From assembly GCF_007748195.1 (NCBI RefSeq), contig NZ_CP037920.1, positions 4,601,800-4,665,799 of the forward strand: a stretch of 64,000 bases of DNA, written 5' to 3'. This DNA comes from Gimesia aquarii (GTDB taxonomy: Bacteria > Planctomycetota > Planctomycetia > Planctomycetales > Planctomycetaceae). Position numbers and translations under genes: made by a program. How positions within the stretch are numbered: the first letter of the stretch is position 1; each line of letters starts with the position of its first letter. The notes beneath the pieces are model-generated. The model saw only the letters and a program-made list of their open reading frames with translations, had not been told where the DNA came from and made no database searches. Shown piece by piece: positions 9,633 through 17,557 of this stretch.

Positions 9633-10541
9633 ATGAAACCCAAACGCGGATTCACTTTGATTGAGTTGCTGGTGGTCATCGCCATCATTGCGATTTTAAT
9701 TGCCATCCTCTTGCCGGCAGTCCAACAGGCACGTGAAGCCGCCCGCCGCTCCAGTTGCAAAAATAACTTCAAACAGGTTGGTCTGGCCTTACATAACTAT
9801 CATGAAACTCACCGGGTATTTCCTCTGTCCGATCATCGTGACTCGGGACGAGGCTGTTCGGGGAGCGTCTGGACACAAAATGACATCTATCGCTACAGCT
9901 GGGGGGCGATGATCCTTCCCTTTCTGGAAGCAAATGCCATTTATAAAAATATTGATTTCAGCAGAAATTATAATGTCTCTCCCTCCAACGACATTCAGGC
10001 GGTAGGCGCGACCATTCCGGTTTTCATTTGCCCCTCTGATCCGCAATCAGAAGCCCGTTGTAACCGGACCGGTGGTATTAATAACGGCGGACCAGGCAAT
10101 AGAGACGATCTGGGCCGCTCAAACATGGCTGGCGTTGCTGACTCCGTGAATTGGGAATGTGCTGCGAACTGGGGCCGCTCCGATGGTGATGGTGTGTTGT
10201 ATAACAATTCCAGAACGAAGATCCGTGACATCATCGATGGCAGTAGCAATACATTAATGGTTGGCGAAGTAACCGGAGGCAGACCCGGGTCTTTTGACTG
10301 TAATTACTGGAGCGTCGTGAATCATATCGACACCGCCGGAGGTATTAACGGGCCAAATACCACGCCTGGCCAAGGGACATGGAGCCTCAGATCACAACAG
10401 GCTTCGAGCTGGCATACGGGCGGCTGTCATTTTTTGCTGGCAGATGGCAGTGTGCATTTTCTTTCCGAAAACATCGACTCTGGAGTGTTAAAAAGTTTAA
10501 CCACACGCGCCGGCGGCGAAGTCGTCTCCCCCTTTGAGTAA
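9633..10541 (+). CDS. DUF1559 protein with prepilin-type N-terminus
   Basis: The ATG at 9633, preceded by GGGAGA, gives 302 residues starting MKPKRGFTLIELLVVIAIIA, a type IV prepilin-like cleavage/methylation motif with the invariant Glu at +5. ILLPAVQQAREAARRSSCKN follows, the hallmark of the DUF1559 family that is hugely expanded in planctomycetes. The rest is a secreted globular domain ending in the typical HTGGCHFLLADGSVHFLSE. These proteins are thought to be pseudopilin-like surface or periplasmic proteins; their function is not established. An upstream in-frame ATG at 9558 would place 25 residues before the prepilin signal and is rejected. The lipoprotein gene downstream is its usual partner. 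Confidence 0.9.
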   Translation: MKPKRGFTLIELLVVIAIIAILIAILLPAVQQAREAARRSSCKNNFKQVGLALHNYHETHRVFPLSDHRDSGRGCSGSVWTQNDIYRYSWGAMILPFLEANAIYKNIDFSRNYNVSPSNDIQAVGATIPVFICPSDPQSEARCNRTGGINNGGPGNRDDLGRSNMAGVADSVNWECAANWGRSDGDGVLYNNSRTKIRDIIDGSSNTLMVGEVTGGRPGSFDCNYWSVVNHIDTAGGINGPNTTPGQGTWSLRSQQASSWHTGGCHFLLADGSVHFLSENIDSGVLKSLTTRAGGEVVSPFE

Positions 10542-10599
10542 TGCATTCCTTAAGTCCCTATCTTTAAAGACATCGAAGATAATAACAAGGCCAGCAACA

Positions 10600-11025
10600 A
10601 TGAAACAGAGTTCGGTAATCGTAATCTTTGTTCTGAGTCTCACACTTTCAGGCTGTGGATCGACGGAGACGGGCCCCGATCGAACGATTGTAACCGGAAA
10701 GGTCACATTCAAAGGGGAACCAGTACTACAAGGACAAATCTGGTTTCTCCCTCAAGCGGGCAGGGAGGCTCCTCAGGCGGGCGCACCAATTGTTGAGGGA
10801 CAATACCGAGTGGAAAATAAAGGGGGAGTCCCCATCGGTTCCTGTCAGGTGAAAATTACAGCAGAACAACCCAAAGCAGACATAAAAATTGTCGAGGACG
10901 GCGGCCCCGAAGAAATTCCCACCACTCAGTATTTACCAGCACGCTATAATGAGCAAACAGAATTGACGGCTGAAATCAAATCCAGTGCGGATCCTATAGA
11001 AATCGATTTCGAACTCAAGCCATAA
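10600..11025 (+). CDS. Small lipoprotein with carboxypeptidase-regulatory-like beta domain
   Basis: From the ATG at 10600 (AAGG 9-12 nt upstream) the product is 141 residues. A signal peptide ends in the lipobox LTLSGC. The mature part, beginning TVTGKVTFKGEPVLQGQIWF, has the pattern of the small beta-sandwich lipoproteins that routinely follow DUF1559 genes in planctomycetes. The molecular role is unknown; a surface partner of the pilin-like protein is inferred from this recurrent pairing. The gene lies 58 bp behind the DUF1559 stop and is probably co-transcribed. Confidence 0.8.
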   Translation: MKQSSVIVIFVLSLTLSGCGSTETGPDRTIVTGKVTFKGEPVLQGQIWFLPQAGREAPQAGAPIVEGQYRVENKGGVPIGSCQVKITAEQPKADIKIVEDGGPEEIPTTQYLPARYNEQTELTAEIKSSADPIEIDFELKP

Positions 11026-11115
11026 CACTTACTTTTGCTGATAAGAATAACCTGATTTTATTTTATCCTCCAATCAAAACAGACACTTATTTCCTTATTG
11101 ATAGAAGACGGATTC

Positions 11116-12258
11116 ATGAAACCATTCTTTTCATTCCAGACTGCGTTGCTTTTCCTCTTAACCATCACTTGCAGCAATCTGTCTCTACATGCCGACGACA
11201 AATTACCACTCATTGATATTTCGAAGCAGGCAGAACGTCAGACAGTAATTGCCGCCGGTACCAAAGACGTCTATCAGGGACATCCCACGACATTGCTGAT
11301 GCCCGATCAGAAAACGATGTTTGCCGTCTGGTGCGTCAATCATGGTGGTTCAGCAGGCCCCATGGCCAAGAGCATGGATGGTGGAAAATCCTGGCAGAGG
11401 CTTGATGACCAATTACCAAAGGGCTATGCCACGCATCAAAATTGTCCCAGCATTTATCGCATGGTCGACCAGTCAGGCAAAGCACGGCTGTGGGTTTTTT
11501 CAGCCGCCAGAGGCACGCGCAGTGGACCGGGCATGCCCAGTATTATGAGCGAAGATGCAGGAAAAACCTGGAAAGAGATGCCCCCCCTGGGTTTTCCCTG
11601 CGTGATGACGTTCAGCAGTATGGTCAAGTTAAAAGATGGTCGCTATCTGGGACTGTATCATAAAGGACCTGATGGCAAAGACCGATCTCCTCTGGTGGTC
11701 CTGCAAACCATCTCCGATGATGGGGGGTTCAATTGGTCGGAACCACAAATCGTGGCCGAAGTCAAAGGTAAAAACCCATGCGAACCCTGTGTGTTCCGCA
11801 GTCCTGATGGAAAACAACTTTGTTGCCTGATGCGAGAAAACACGCACAAAGGACGCAGCCTGATGATGTTCAGCAATGATGAAGGCACCACCTGGTCCAC
11901 TCCCGTTGATACTCCCTGGGGACTAACGGGAGACCGACACAAAGAAGTCTTTACGAAAGAGGGCCAACTGGTGGTCAGTTTTCGTGATCAAGCACCCGGC
12001 AGTTCCACGCGCGGCCACTTTGTAGCCTGGGTCGGAACCTATGACGACATTATTAACGGACGAGACGGCAAATATCGCATTAAGCTGTTACACCATTATG
12101 GACGAACCGGAGACTGTGGTTATCCGGGAGTCGAACTGCTCCCCGATGGGACAATCGTCGCGACAACCTATGTGAAATATCGCAACGACAAAGCAAAAAA
12201 TTCGGTCGTTTCTGTTCGTTTTCGCCTCAACGAACTACCTCATTCATCAGACCAATAA
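11116..12258 (+). CDS. Secreted BNR-repeat sialidase-like protein
   Basis: The ATG at 11116 gives 380 residues with a cleavable signal peptide ([20 protein letters not shown], then a probable cut after HA). Several Asp-box (BNR) motifs are visible: [27 protein letters not shown] and [11 protein letters not shown]. They mark the six-bladed propeller of the sialidase superfamily. I do not see the FRIP/RLP motif that precedes the first Asp box in classical sialidases, so sialic acid may not be the substrate. It follows the DUF1559 and lipoprotein genes on the same strand and may be in their transcript under the divergent GntR regulator. Confidence 0.82.
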   Translation: MKPFFSFQTALLFLLTITCSNLSLHADDKLPLIDISKQAERQTVIAAGTKDVYQGHPTTLLMPDQKTMFAVWCVNHGGSAGPMAKSMDGGKSWQRLDDQLPKGYATHQNCPSIYRMVDQSGKARLWVFSAARGTRSGPGMPSIMSEDAGKTWKEMPPLGFPCVMTFSSMVKLKDGRYLGLYHKGPDGKDRSPLVVLQTISDDGGFNWSEPQIVAEVKGKNPCEPCVFRSPDGKQLCCLMRENTHKGRSLMMFSNDEGTTWSTPVDTPWGLTGDRHKEVFTKEGQLVVSFRDQAPGSSTRGHFVAWVGTYDDIINGRDGKYRIKLLHHYGRTGDCGYPGVELLPDGTIVATTYVKYRNDKAKNSVVSVRFRLNELPHSSDQ

Positions 12259-12285
12259 ACTGACAAACGATTGAAAATAAGGCCA

Positions 12286-12825
12286 CTAATATTTCGGAGT
12301 ATCGACAAAACCTTCACCGACTTTTTCCATAATATAACCCAAAAACACAGCGCCCCCTTCCAGGCAGGCAAATAAGATAATCAGCCAGAGACGCTCTGTA
12401 AAAGTAAAGGCGATGACGGAAAATACATTCGGAATCTGACGAAATGCATTGAACACAAAGTCTTTCAGAGAAACAAAAACGTTTTTGATCATAGCACCTC
12501 TGGCTCGACTTCGTCTGCCAAACCTTGTTTCATTAGGATCTTCTGCGCTATTCTCTTCGATAAATTTTTCAGCTTCATTCGACCTCCAGCCTTCTTTCGC
12601 ATGCGCGTAAGCCGCTGCTGCACACGCCCAGCCAAACAGGGCAATTGCCACCATTAACATCGCAATCACTTTATGGGTTGAAGGTTCTTCGTCTTTCTTC
12701 TTTTTTTTCCGCTTTTTGTCTGTTGCCTTTTTTTGAGGCGTTGCAGAGGCCTTAGCTTCAACCTTTCCTGCAGTCGGTCTACGTCTCCGTTTACGCTTTG
12801 GACTTCGATTTGGCTCTTGGATCAT
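12286..12825 (-). CDS. Hypothetical membrane protein with Lys/Arg-rich N-terminus
   Basis: The 179-residue protein opens with a strongly basic, low-complexity segment (residues 1-48, including KRKRRRRP and KKRKKKKKDEEP). A first membrane segment follows (about 52-74, VIAMLMVAIALFGWACAAAA). A polar region with another basic patch (RFGRRSRARG) comes next, then two hydrophobic stretches (about 130-165). I do not recognise a family. The basic tail could touch nucleic acid or membrane phospholipid. The gene converges with the sialidase-like gene, leaving only 27 bp between stops. Confidence 0.6.
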   Translation of the reverse strand: MIQEPNRSPKRKRRRRPTAGKVEAKASATPQKKATDKKRKKKKKDEEPSTHKVIAMLMVAIALFGWACAAAAYAHAKEGWRSNEAEKFIEENSAEDPNETRFGRRSRARGAMIKNVFVSLKDFVFNAFRQIPNVFSVIAFTFTERLWLIILFACLEGGAVFLGYIMEKVGEGFVDTPKY

Positions 12826-13305
12826 TGCTGAGGTCCCAATTGATGCTGAATGTGTTATTCACAAATACTTGCCTTGAATGCCTGATTTTTTACACACCTT
12901 CTTCTACATTTTCTTCAATCCCTTTTCAGAAACAAAATCTGGTCGAAACGTGTCAATCTTGTCGTACGTCTCCACAGTCTTGGGATAATCGTTGTCGTTT
13001 TCATAAACCCCAGCGATCTCAACAAACATGAAAACACTTTTTAATATGGTGAATCGATTACCGTTCTCATCACCTTATCTAGATCTATGCATCTATTTCA
13101 ATCAATAACATGTGAATCTGATGAAGATTTGTAATCATTTAAACTTCACGGCATAAAGTGCTTGCAGTATCGTTTTTTCGTTCTACGATGAAACTCATTA
13201 TAAGTTATCTGAAATCGCGATGGCTTCTGACATGAATCTGGACTACATGGGCTATCTAATTTACATACTTTGAATCGGGCTTCACCATCAGATGAGGAGA
13301 AAGAG
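12826..13305. other. Divergent intergenic region without recognisable gene
   Basis: About 480 bp between the basic membrane protein gene and the SnoaL-like gene. No frame shows a convincing product. It presumably holds the promoters of both neighbours. Apart from local AT-richness around 13070-13110 I see no repeat or structured element. Confidence 0.5.
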
Positions 13306-13722
13306 ATGTCAGTAGACGAACAAAAGAGCATGTCGCGCAGCATTCTGGAATTGTGGGGCAGCCATAATACAATTCAGACAGAGGATCTCGTGACTGCAAA
13401 TTATGTCAGCCATCAGCAACCCAGCCCCGATAGTTCTGGTGCATCAACATTGAAACGAGAAGAATGGGAGCAGTTACTCAAGGACTTTCATGAGGCCTTC
13501 AGTGAGGGTTCTGTGCAGATTCTTTCGCAGATTGCCGAAAACAATCTCGTCGCGAGCCGTTGGGAGTTCACCGCAACCCAGGGAGGAGACTTTAGAGGGA
13601 GTTCATCCAGCGGCAAGACAACAACATGGACGGGAGTCCAAACAGATCGATATGAAGGTGGCAAGATTGCAGAAAGCTGGGTCAACTGGGACAAGGCCAG
13701 TTTCCTGGAAGGCCTTGCTTAG
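13306..13722 (+). CDS. SnoaL-like ester cyclase family protein
   Basis: The ATG at 13306 sits right behind a strong purine-rich ribosome site (GAGGAGAAAGAG) and gives 138 residues; a TTG at 13270 is less likely. The sequence MSRSILELWGSHNTIQTEDL, NYVSHQQP, a central WEFTATQGG, and the ending KIAESWVNWDKASFLEGL matches the SnoaL/NTF2-like cone fold. Aldol cyclases, hydrolases and small-ligand binders share this fold. No catalytic assignment is possible. It is a single gene followed by a good stem-loop terminator. Confidence 0.8.
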   Translation: MSVDEQKSMSRSILELWGSHNTIQTEDLVTANYVSHQQPSPDSSGASTLKREEWEQLLKDFHEAFSEGSVQILSQIAENNLVASRWEFTATQGGDFRGSSSSGKTTTWTGVQTDRYEGGKIAESWVNWDKASFLEGLA

Positions 13723-13740
13723 TTGAGCTACAAAAATCGT

Positions 13741-13780
13741 ACAGCTACTTCGCTAGAACCTGACAAAACGAAGTGGCTGT
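13741..13780 (+). terminator. Stem-loop terminator after SnoaL-like gene
   Basis: ACAGCTACTTCG (13741-13752) pairs with CGAAGTGGCTGT (13769-13780) over 12 positions, with one G-U pair and a 16-nt loop. It is followed by TACTTTTG. It lies between two convergent genes and could stop transcription from both sides. Confidence 0.6.
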
Positions 13781-13789
13781 TACTTTTGA

Positions 13790-14353
13790 TTAGTCACTTG
13801 TCTCAACATTGTCTGACAAATCATTAAGATAGTTCCGCAAGCGGATTGATAAATCAAGATACTGTTTTGCCTGATCCTCGGTGAATGTATAACCTTCGGC
13901 GTGCACAATCTTGTTTCTCAACAGGCGTAGATCATTGAAGATCTTGCAATGGCGTTCGTCCATCAGATCCTGTTGATCCAGCGTATCCTGAATCAATTTG
14001 TAAGGAGTCGACACATCATAATTCAATCTGTGCCCCTTCGCCTGAATTAGTGCTTTGGCGGCAGTTTCGATGGACTTCCAGGCTTCCACCACAGCCGCCG
14101 TGGGAGAAATACTGGCGAGTTCATAAAGATCGATCTCGATACTTTCCAGTTTCCGTTCCGGCGGCGGTGCATCCAGTGAAACTTCTTGAGCTTCGGCCTG
14201 AATTTTTTGAATGCTCTCGCGGAAACTGACTTCCAGGTCTTTATATTTGAGTTTCTTGGTGGTCTGCACCAGTTTCCCCAATGGCTGCCGCAAGATGACT
14301 ACAACAATAATCACTGTCACGGGCCAGACCAGGATTTCAATCAATTCGTTCAT
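13790..14353 (-). CDS. Membrane-anchored HEPN/DUF4145-like protein
   Basis: The 187-residue protein has one N-terminal membrane segment (about residues 5-23, ILVWPVTVIIVVVILRQ). A charged coiled-coil-like linker follows (30-60), then a helical domain. That domain contains VVEAWKSIETAAKALIQAKG and, near residue 150, LRLLRNKIVHAEG. RNKIVH fits the R-x4-H signature of HEPN-type domains, and the layout resembles DUF4145. HEPN domains are often RNases or binding partners in stress and defence systems; here only the motif is seen. No nucleotidyltransferase or other toxin-antitoxin partner gene is adjacent. Confidence 0.6.
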   Translation of the reverse strand: MNELIEILVWPVTVIIVVVILRQPLGKLVQTTKKLKYKDLEVSFRESIQKIQAEAQEVSLDAPPPERKLESIEIDLYELASISPTAAVVEAWKSIETAAKALIQAKGHRLNYDVSTPYKLIQDTLDQQDLMDERHCKIFNDLRLLRNKIVHAEGYTFTEDQAKQYLDLSIRLRNYLNDLSDNVETSD

Positions 14354-14586
14354 GTTGCCTCTGTGGATTAATTCTCATATAAAAGATTGTTTAGCCTGCA
14401 TGCCGCAAGTTGCTATTATCTTGTTTGGAAAACAGTTCATTCCTCGCTAATTTAACAGACCATTGATCTCCATAGTAACGAGCCACAACATAACCAGTCC
14501 CCATATCTCTTACTTATTCAAACTCTTCCAGAAGTCCAAATTGGACTGTGATTATTTCCACCAGACTGGTCATTTTGCTCATTTGT

Positions 14587-15093
14587 TTAAGGATCAACAA
14601 ACTGCTGCAGGTGTTGTTCAAGTTCATTCCATTCTTTGATGACATGTTGATGAATTTCCGGATCAGAATAATAGGGATGCCCACTGGCGACGTAAGCATC
14701 GATCGATTCCTTCACCTGAGCAATCAACGTCAACACGCGTGGCGCAAGCTGCAACAACTCTTGTAGACTCTCTTCAGTAAACTGAAACTGGATCACAGAT
14801 CCCAGCCCCAGAATCTGACACCACTCACTTCCATTCTCTTTGCCCCAGACTGGAGTGACCAGCAGATAACGTTCGAGTACCGGGAAATAATAGACAAACG
14901 CCTTATCTCCCATCCACATGAAATCTTCTGAGTACGTACCGGGATTCTCCAAAAATTTCTGGTACGCCTCTGCCAGGCTCAAGCCACCAAAATTTTTCCA
15001 GGCAGACTGCGCATCCAGGTCACCTTCAAAAGGATCAAAGTCCCGTTCGCCGGGTAGGGAACCGGACTGATTCTGAAATTGATTTTGTGTCAT
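14587..15093 (-). CDS. Hypothetical protein
   Basis: The 168-residue soluble protein has no signal peptide. It is acidic and aromatic, with GERDFDPFEGDLDAQSAWKN near the start and a central WMGDKAFVYYFPVLERYLL. The second half is helical, with SGHPYYSDPEIHQH. The pattern suggests a small uncharacterised cytoplasmic family, possibly of the DUF6714 kind, but I cannot confirm that. It is followed on the same strand by the HEPN-like gene, with a 233-bp gap. Confidence 0.6.
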   Translation of the reverse strand: MTQNQFQNQSGSLPGERDFDPFEGDLDAQSAWKNFGGLSLAEAYQKFLENPGTYSEDFMWMGDKAFVYYFPVLERYLLVTPVWGKENGSEWCQILGLGSVIQFQFTEESLQELLQLAPRVLTLIAQVKESIDAYVASGHPYYSDPEIHQHVIKEWNELEQHLQQFVDP

Positions 15094-15208
15094 ACTACTT
15101 TATATCTCTCTAAACCCAACACACCCCTAGATCAACAGCGCTCGTCAGGGGTTTGGTCTTTAACTGTCATAAGCTTATTTTTCAGCAACCAAAATTCTCC
15201 TAAACAGA

Positions 15209-15451
15209 TCACCCAATCATCAACAGTGCCAGATAGGGGACCAGGCTGAACGCAATAAAGACAAGCTTAAACAACCCGAGCAACGAGTAGATCACTACAT
15301 CGAACGTTTCTCGCGGCAGAGGAAACCATTTGCTTTGGAGCCGATACACATAATCGGGAGCGAACATGAAAAAAAACGTCCACAGAATCAGTACGCCCCC
15401 ATTGAAGATTGTGCACCACATAAAGAATGTTGTCAGAGTCTGCGTGTCCAT
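15209..15451 (-). CDS. Small two-helix membrane protein, DUF6868-like
   Basis: The 80-residue protein starts MDTQTLTTFFMWCTIFNGGV behind AAGGAAG. It has two hydrophobic segments (about 8-32 and 54-78) joined by a polar loop (YRLQSKWFPLPRETFDVVIY). Spacing and the loop motif resemble the DUF6868 family of small inner-membrane proteins. Function is unknown. It stands alone between the SRPBCC/membrane pair and the next hypothetical gene. Confidence 0.7.
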   Translation of the reverse strand: MDTQTLTTFFMWCTIFNGGVLILWTFFFMFAPDYVYRLQSKWFPLPRETFDVVIYSLLGLFKLVFIAFSLVPYLALLMIG

Positions 15452-15610
15452 TTTGTACTTCCTTTGTTATTCGGCGCCCTGTTGATACCAAATCGAAAGC
15501 ATCAATAAAAATCCGACTGGTTTCTGAATAAGACCATTATAACCTGCTGCTACCTACAGTGTGAGTCTTTCAAGATTTCTCTCACTAAACTACGACATTG
15601 AAACAGGTCA

Positions 15611-16174
15611 TCATCGACCACGGTCACTCTCTGGAAATCGCTTCTTCCCTCGCAGTGGTTGCCCCCACAAACGATATGCGGCAATTCCATCCTGTATTCC
15701 TGAGAAAAGAACAAACACCGCCATCACAGCCATCACCAAACGCAGTAAGTCCGGTACGCTGGCTGGCTCGTATTTGATATGAGTCGGTAAATTACGCCAA
15801 TCACCGACACCATAACAAACAGCGGTCACAAAGGCACCGAATAACATTGCCAGGATGATGTGCAACACATATTCTCCGCTTGGCAATCCACCAAAGAAAC
15901 GGCGGCTCTCGCGCTCCAAAGCAAAATCGACAATAGAGATCGCAACGTCAAAAACAAATACAGCAATGAGTCCCCAGAAGTACATACCATGCAAGGCAGC
16001 GTTTGGGACCACGAGAAATAACAGCGCGTAGGTCGGTCCACGCAAACTGTGCACGATGAGTTCAAGACGGGAATCAGGGTGCGAACGAATTCCGTGTGCA
16101 AAACTGTGATAGAACGCTATATCGGTTGCTCCCAGGCATCCGATCGCAAAAAGCAGGTAGGTTGCCACTTCCAT
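15611..16174 (-). CDS. Polytopic membrane protein of unknown function
   Basis: The 187-residue protein has about five hydrophobic segments, at roughly residues 3-22, 45-65, 68-88, 105-125 and 143-162. Between them are polar loops with FYHSFAHGIRSHPDSRLELI and DFALERESRRFFGG. The two conserved-looking histidines of the first loop (YHSFAHG) could bind metal, but I do not recognise the family. Its start lies 18 nt after the SRPBCC gene on the same strand, so the two are probably an operon. Confidence 0.65.
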   Translation of the reverse strand: MEVATYLLFAIGCLGATDIAFYHSFAHGIRSHPDSRLELIVHSLRGPTYALLFLVVPNAALHGMYFWGLIAVFVFDVAISIVDFALERESRRFFGGLPSGEYVLHIILAMLFGAFVTAVCYGVGDWRNLPTHIKYEPASVPDLLRLVMAVMAVFVLFSGIQDGIAAYRLWGQPLRGKKRFPESDRGR

Positions 16175-16192
16175 TATTTAGTTGCCTGTCAG

Positions 16193-16669
16193 TTAAGTTG
16201 AAGCGGTAAATTGAATCAATCCATCATTGTCAGCCATACGTTCTAGTGCCAAATTTCGGAATGCAAACAGAGAACGAATAGAATATGCGGCCAGGAGCCG
16301 TGTTACAGGTTCGCCTCCATACTGCCACGATAACCGGATAGTGAGTCGATCCCTAACAACCGTGTTCTCTCCCATTGGTTCGAACTCATGAATGTGAGTA
16401 AACAGTGAAAACGGGCCGTGAATCAATTCCTCTCCAAAACGGTGCGGTGGTTCATAAATCGTGTGACGGAATCCTAACACTACAGGAATACAACCCGACA
16501 TTGTTTGCTCGATCCAGGTCGTTGCTCCCGGATGGATGTGCCCCTCATGGTGCAGCAACCGGAAACCAGGCCACTCCGCATGTAATACACTTAAATGAGC
16601 TGGATTTTCATGGAAGCGAAATACCGTTTCGAGCGAAGCTGAAACTAGCTGTTCAAAACGAAACTCCAT
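16193..16669 (-). CDS. SRPBCC family ligand-binding protein
   Basis: The 158-residue protein begins MEFRFEQLVSASLETVFRFH, the usual first strand and helix of the START/Bet v1-like SRPBCC fold. It continues with a GATTWIEQTMSG strand pair, RHTIYEPPHRFGEE, and DRLTIRLSWQYGG before the long C-terminal helix. These proteins bind hydrophobic ligands or act as cyclases; the ligand cannot be read from sequence. It is the first gene of a two-gene unit with the polytopic membrane protein 18 nt downstream. Confidence 0.8.
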   Translation of the reverse strand: MEFRFEQLVSASLETVFRFHENPAHLSVLHAEWPGFRLLHHEGHIHPGATTWIEQTMSGCIPVVLGFRHTIYEPPHRFGEELIHGPFSLFTHIHEFEPMGENTVVRDRLTIRLSWQYGGEPVTRLLAAYSIRSLFAFRNLALERMADNDGLIQFTAST

Positions 16670-16736
16670 GAAAACTCACTCTCTGTTGAATTCAAAGATC
16701 AGGAATTGGTATAAAACTCTGCAATTCGGTTAGAGG

Positions 16737-17405
16737 TTAGATCTGTAATCGTGAAACACTCGGTTCGTCAATATCTTTTGGATGTTCGAACGCGGCCTGA
16801 ATACCCGCTTTGACTCCGGCCGTCGACGTTTTGACTGACATACTGGGCGCCCCCAGGTTCTCATCCAATGCCGCCACGCTTGGTAAGTGGGGCAGATGAA
16901 TCCACCCCGCGCGAATGGGGAGTTGCTCTTGGGCGATATGATGCAGAACGCCATACATCAGATGATTACAGCAGAACGTTCCCGCCGCATCTGAAATATC
17001 AGAGGGAATCCCAGCGGCACGCATCGCTTTGACCATCGCACGTAACGGGAGCGTGGTGTAGTAAGCCGCTGGCCCCTCGGCTACCGTCGGTTGTCCCTGT
17101 AACACGTTACCTGCATTGTCTGCCAATTGATACCGGGTCCCGTCATTGAAGTTTTGCGCGAGCCGTTCGACCGTGATCATCGCACGACCGCCATATTCAC
17201 CCAGCATAATCACCAGTTCCGGCTGCACTTCGGCAATGGCAGCACAAACAAAGTCGATGCATTCAAAGAACACGTTCGGAACAATGCGAGAGACAATTTC
17301 TGCATCACCAACCAAAGTACCATCAAGGGCCCTCGCTACAGACTCTGCCGGATTGGTGGGAGTGTTTCCGTATGGTTCGAAACCGGTCAGTAACACTTTT
17401 CTCAT
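16737..17405 (-). CDS. pcp: Pyroglutamyl-peptidase I
   Basis: This cytoplasmic cysteine peptidase removes N-terminal pyroglutamate from peptides. The 222-residue sequence opens MRKVLLTGFEPYGNTPTNPA and carries all three catalytic landmarks of family C15: the Glu in MITVERLAQN, the Cys in GTFCCNHLMYG and the His in AGWIHLPHLP. Length and order match the family. AGGAAAG lies 7 nt before the ATG. The neighbours do not suggest a pathway. Confidence 0.93.
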   Translation of the reverse strand: MRKVLLTGFEPYGNTPTNPAESVARALDGTLVGDAEIVSRIVPNVFFECIDFVCAAIAEVQPELVIMLGEYGGRAMITVERLAQNFNDGTRYQLADNAGNVLQGQPTVAEGPAAYYTTLPLRAMVKAMRAAGIPSDISDAAGTFCCNHLMYGVLHHIAQEQLPIRAGWIHLPHLPSVAALDENLGAPSMSVKTSTAGVKAGIQAAFEHPKDIDEPSVSRLQI

Positions 17406-17557
17406 TGGGATCTTTCCTGAAACTGAATCGCGTTAGCTCTCTGGCACGTATGAACCCTCATTACCTTGTAGTATCAATTACGAGGCTACATCGTCTCAAT
17501 TTATTTTAAATCATTGAGTATAAGAAGGTAAGGGCAGAGGATCGGGGCGATAGGAAT

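Noticed and set aside
15115-15160. Possible stem between CCCCT and AGGGG downstream of the 168-aa hypothetical gene
   Set aside because: Only five pairs with a long loop; too weak to call a terminator.
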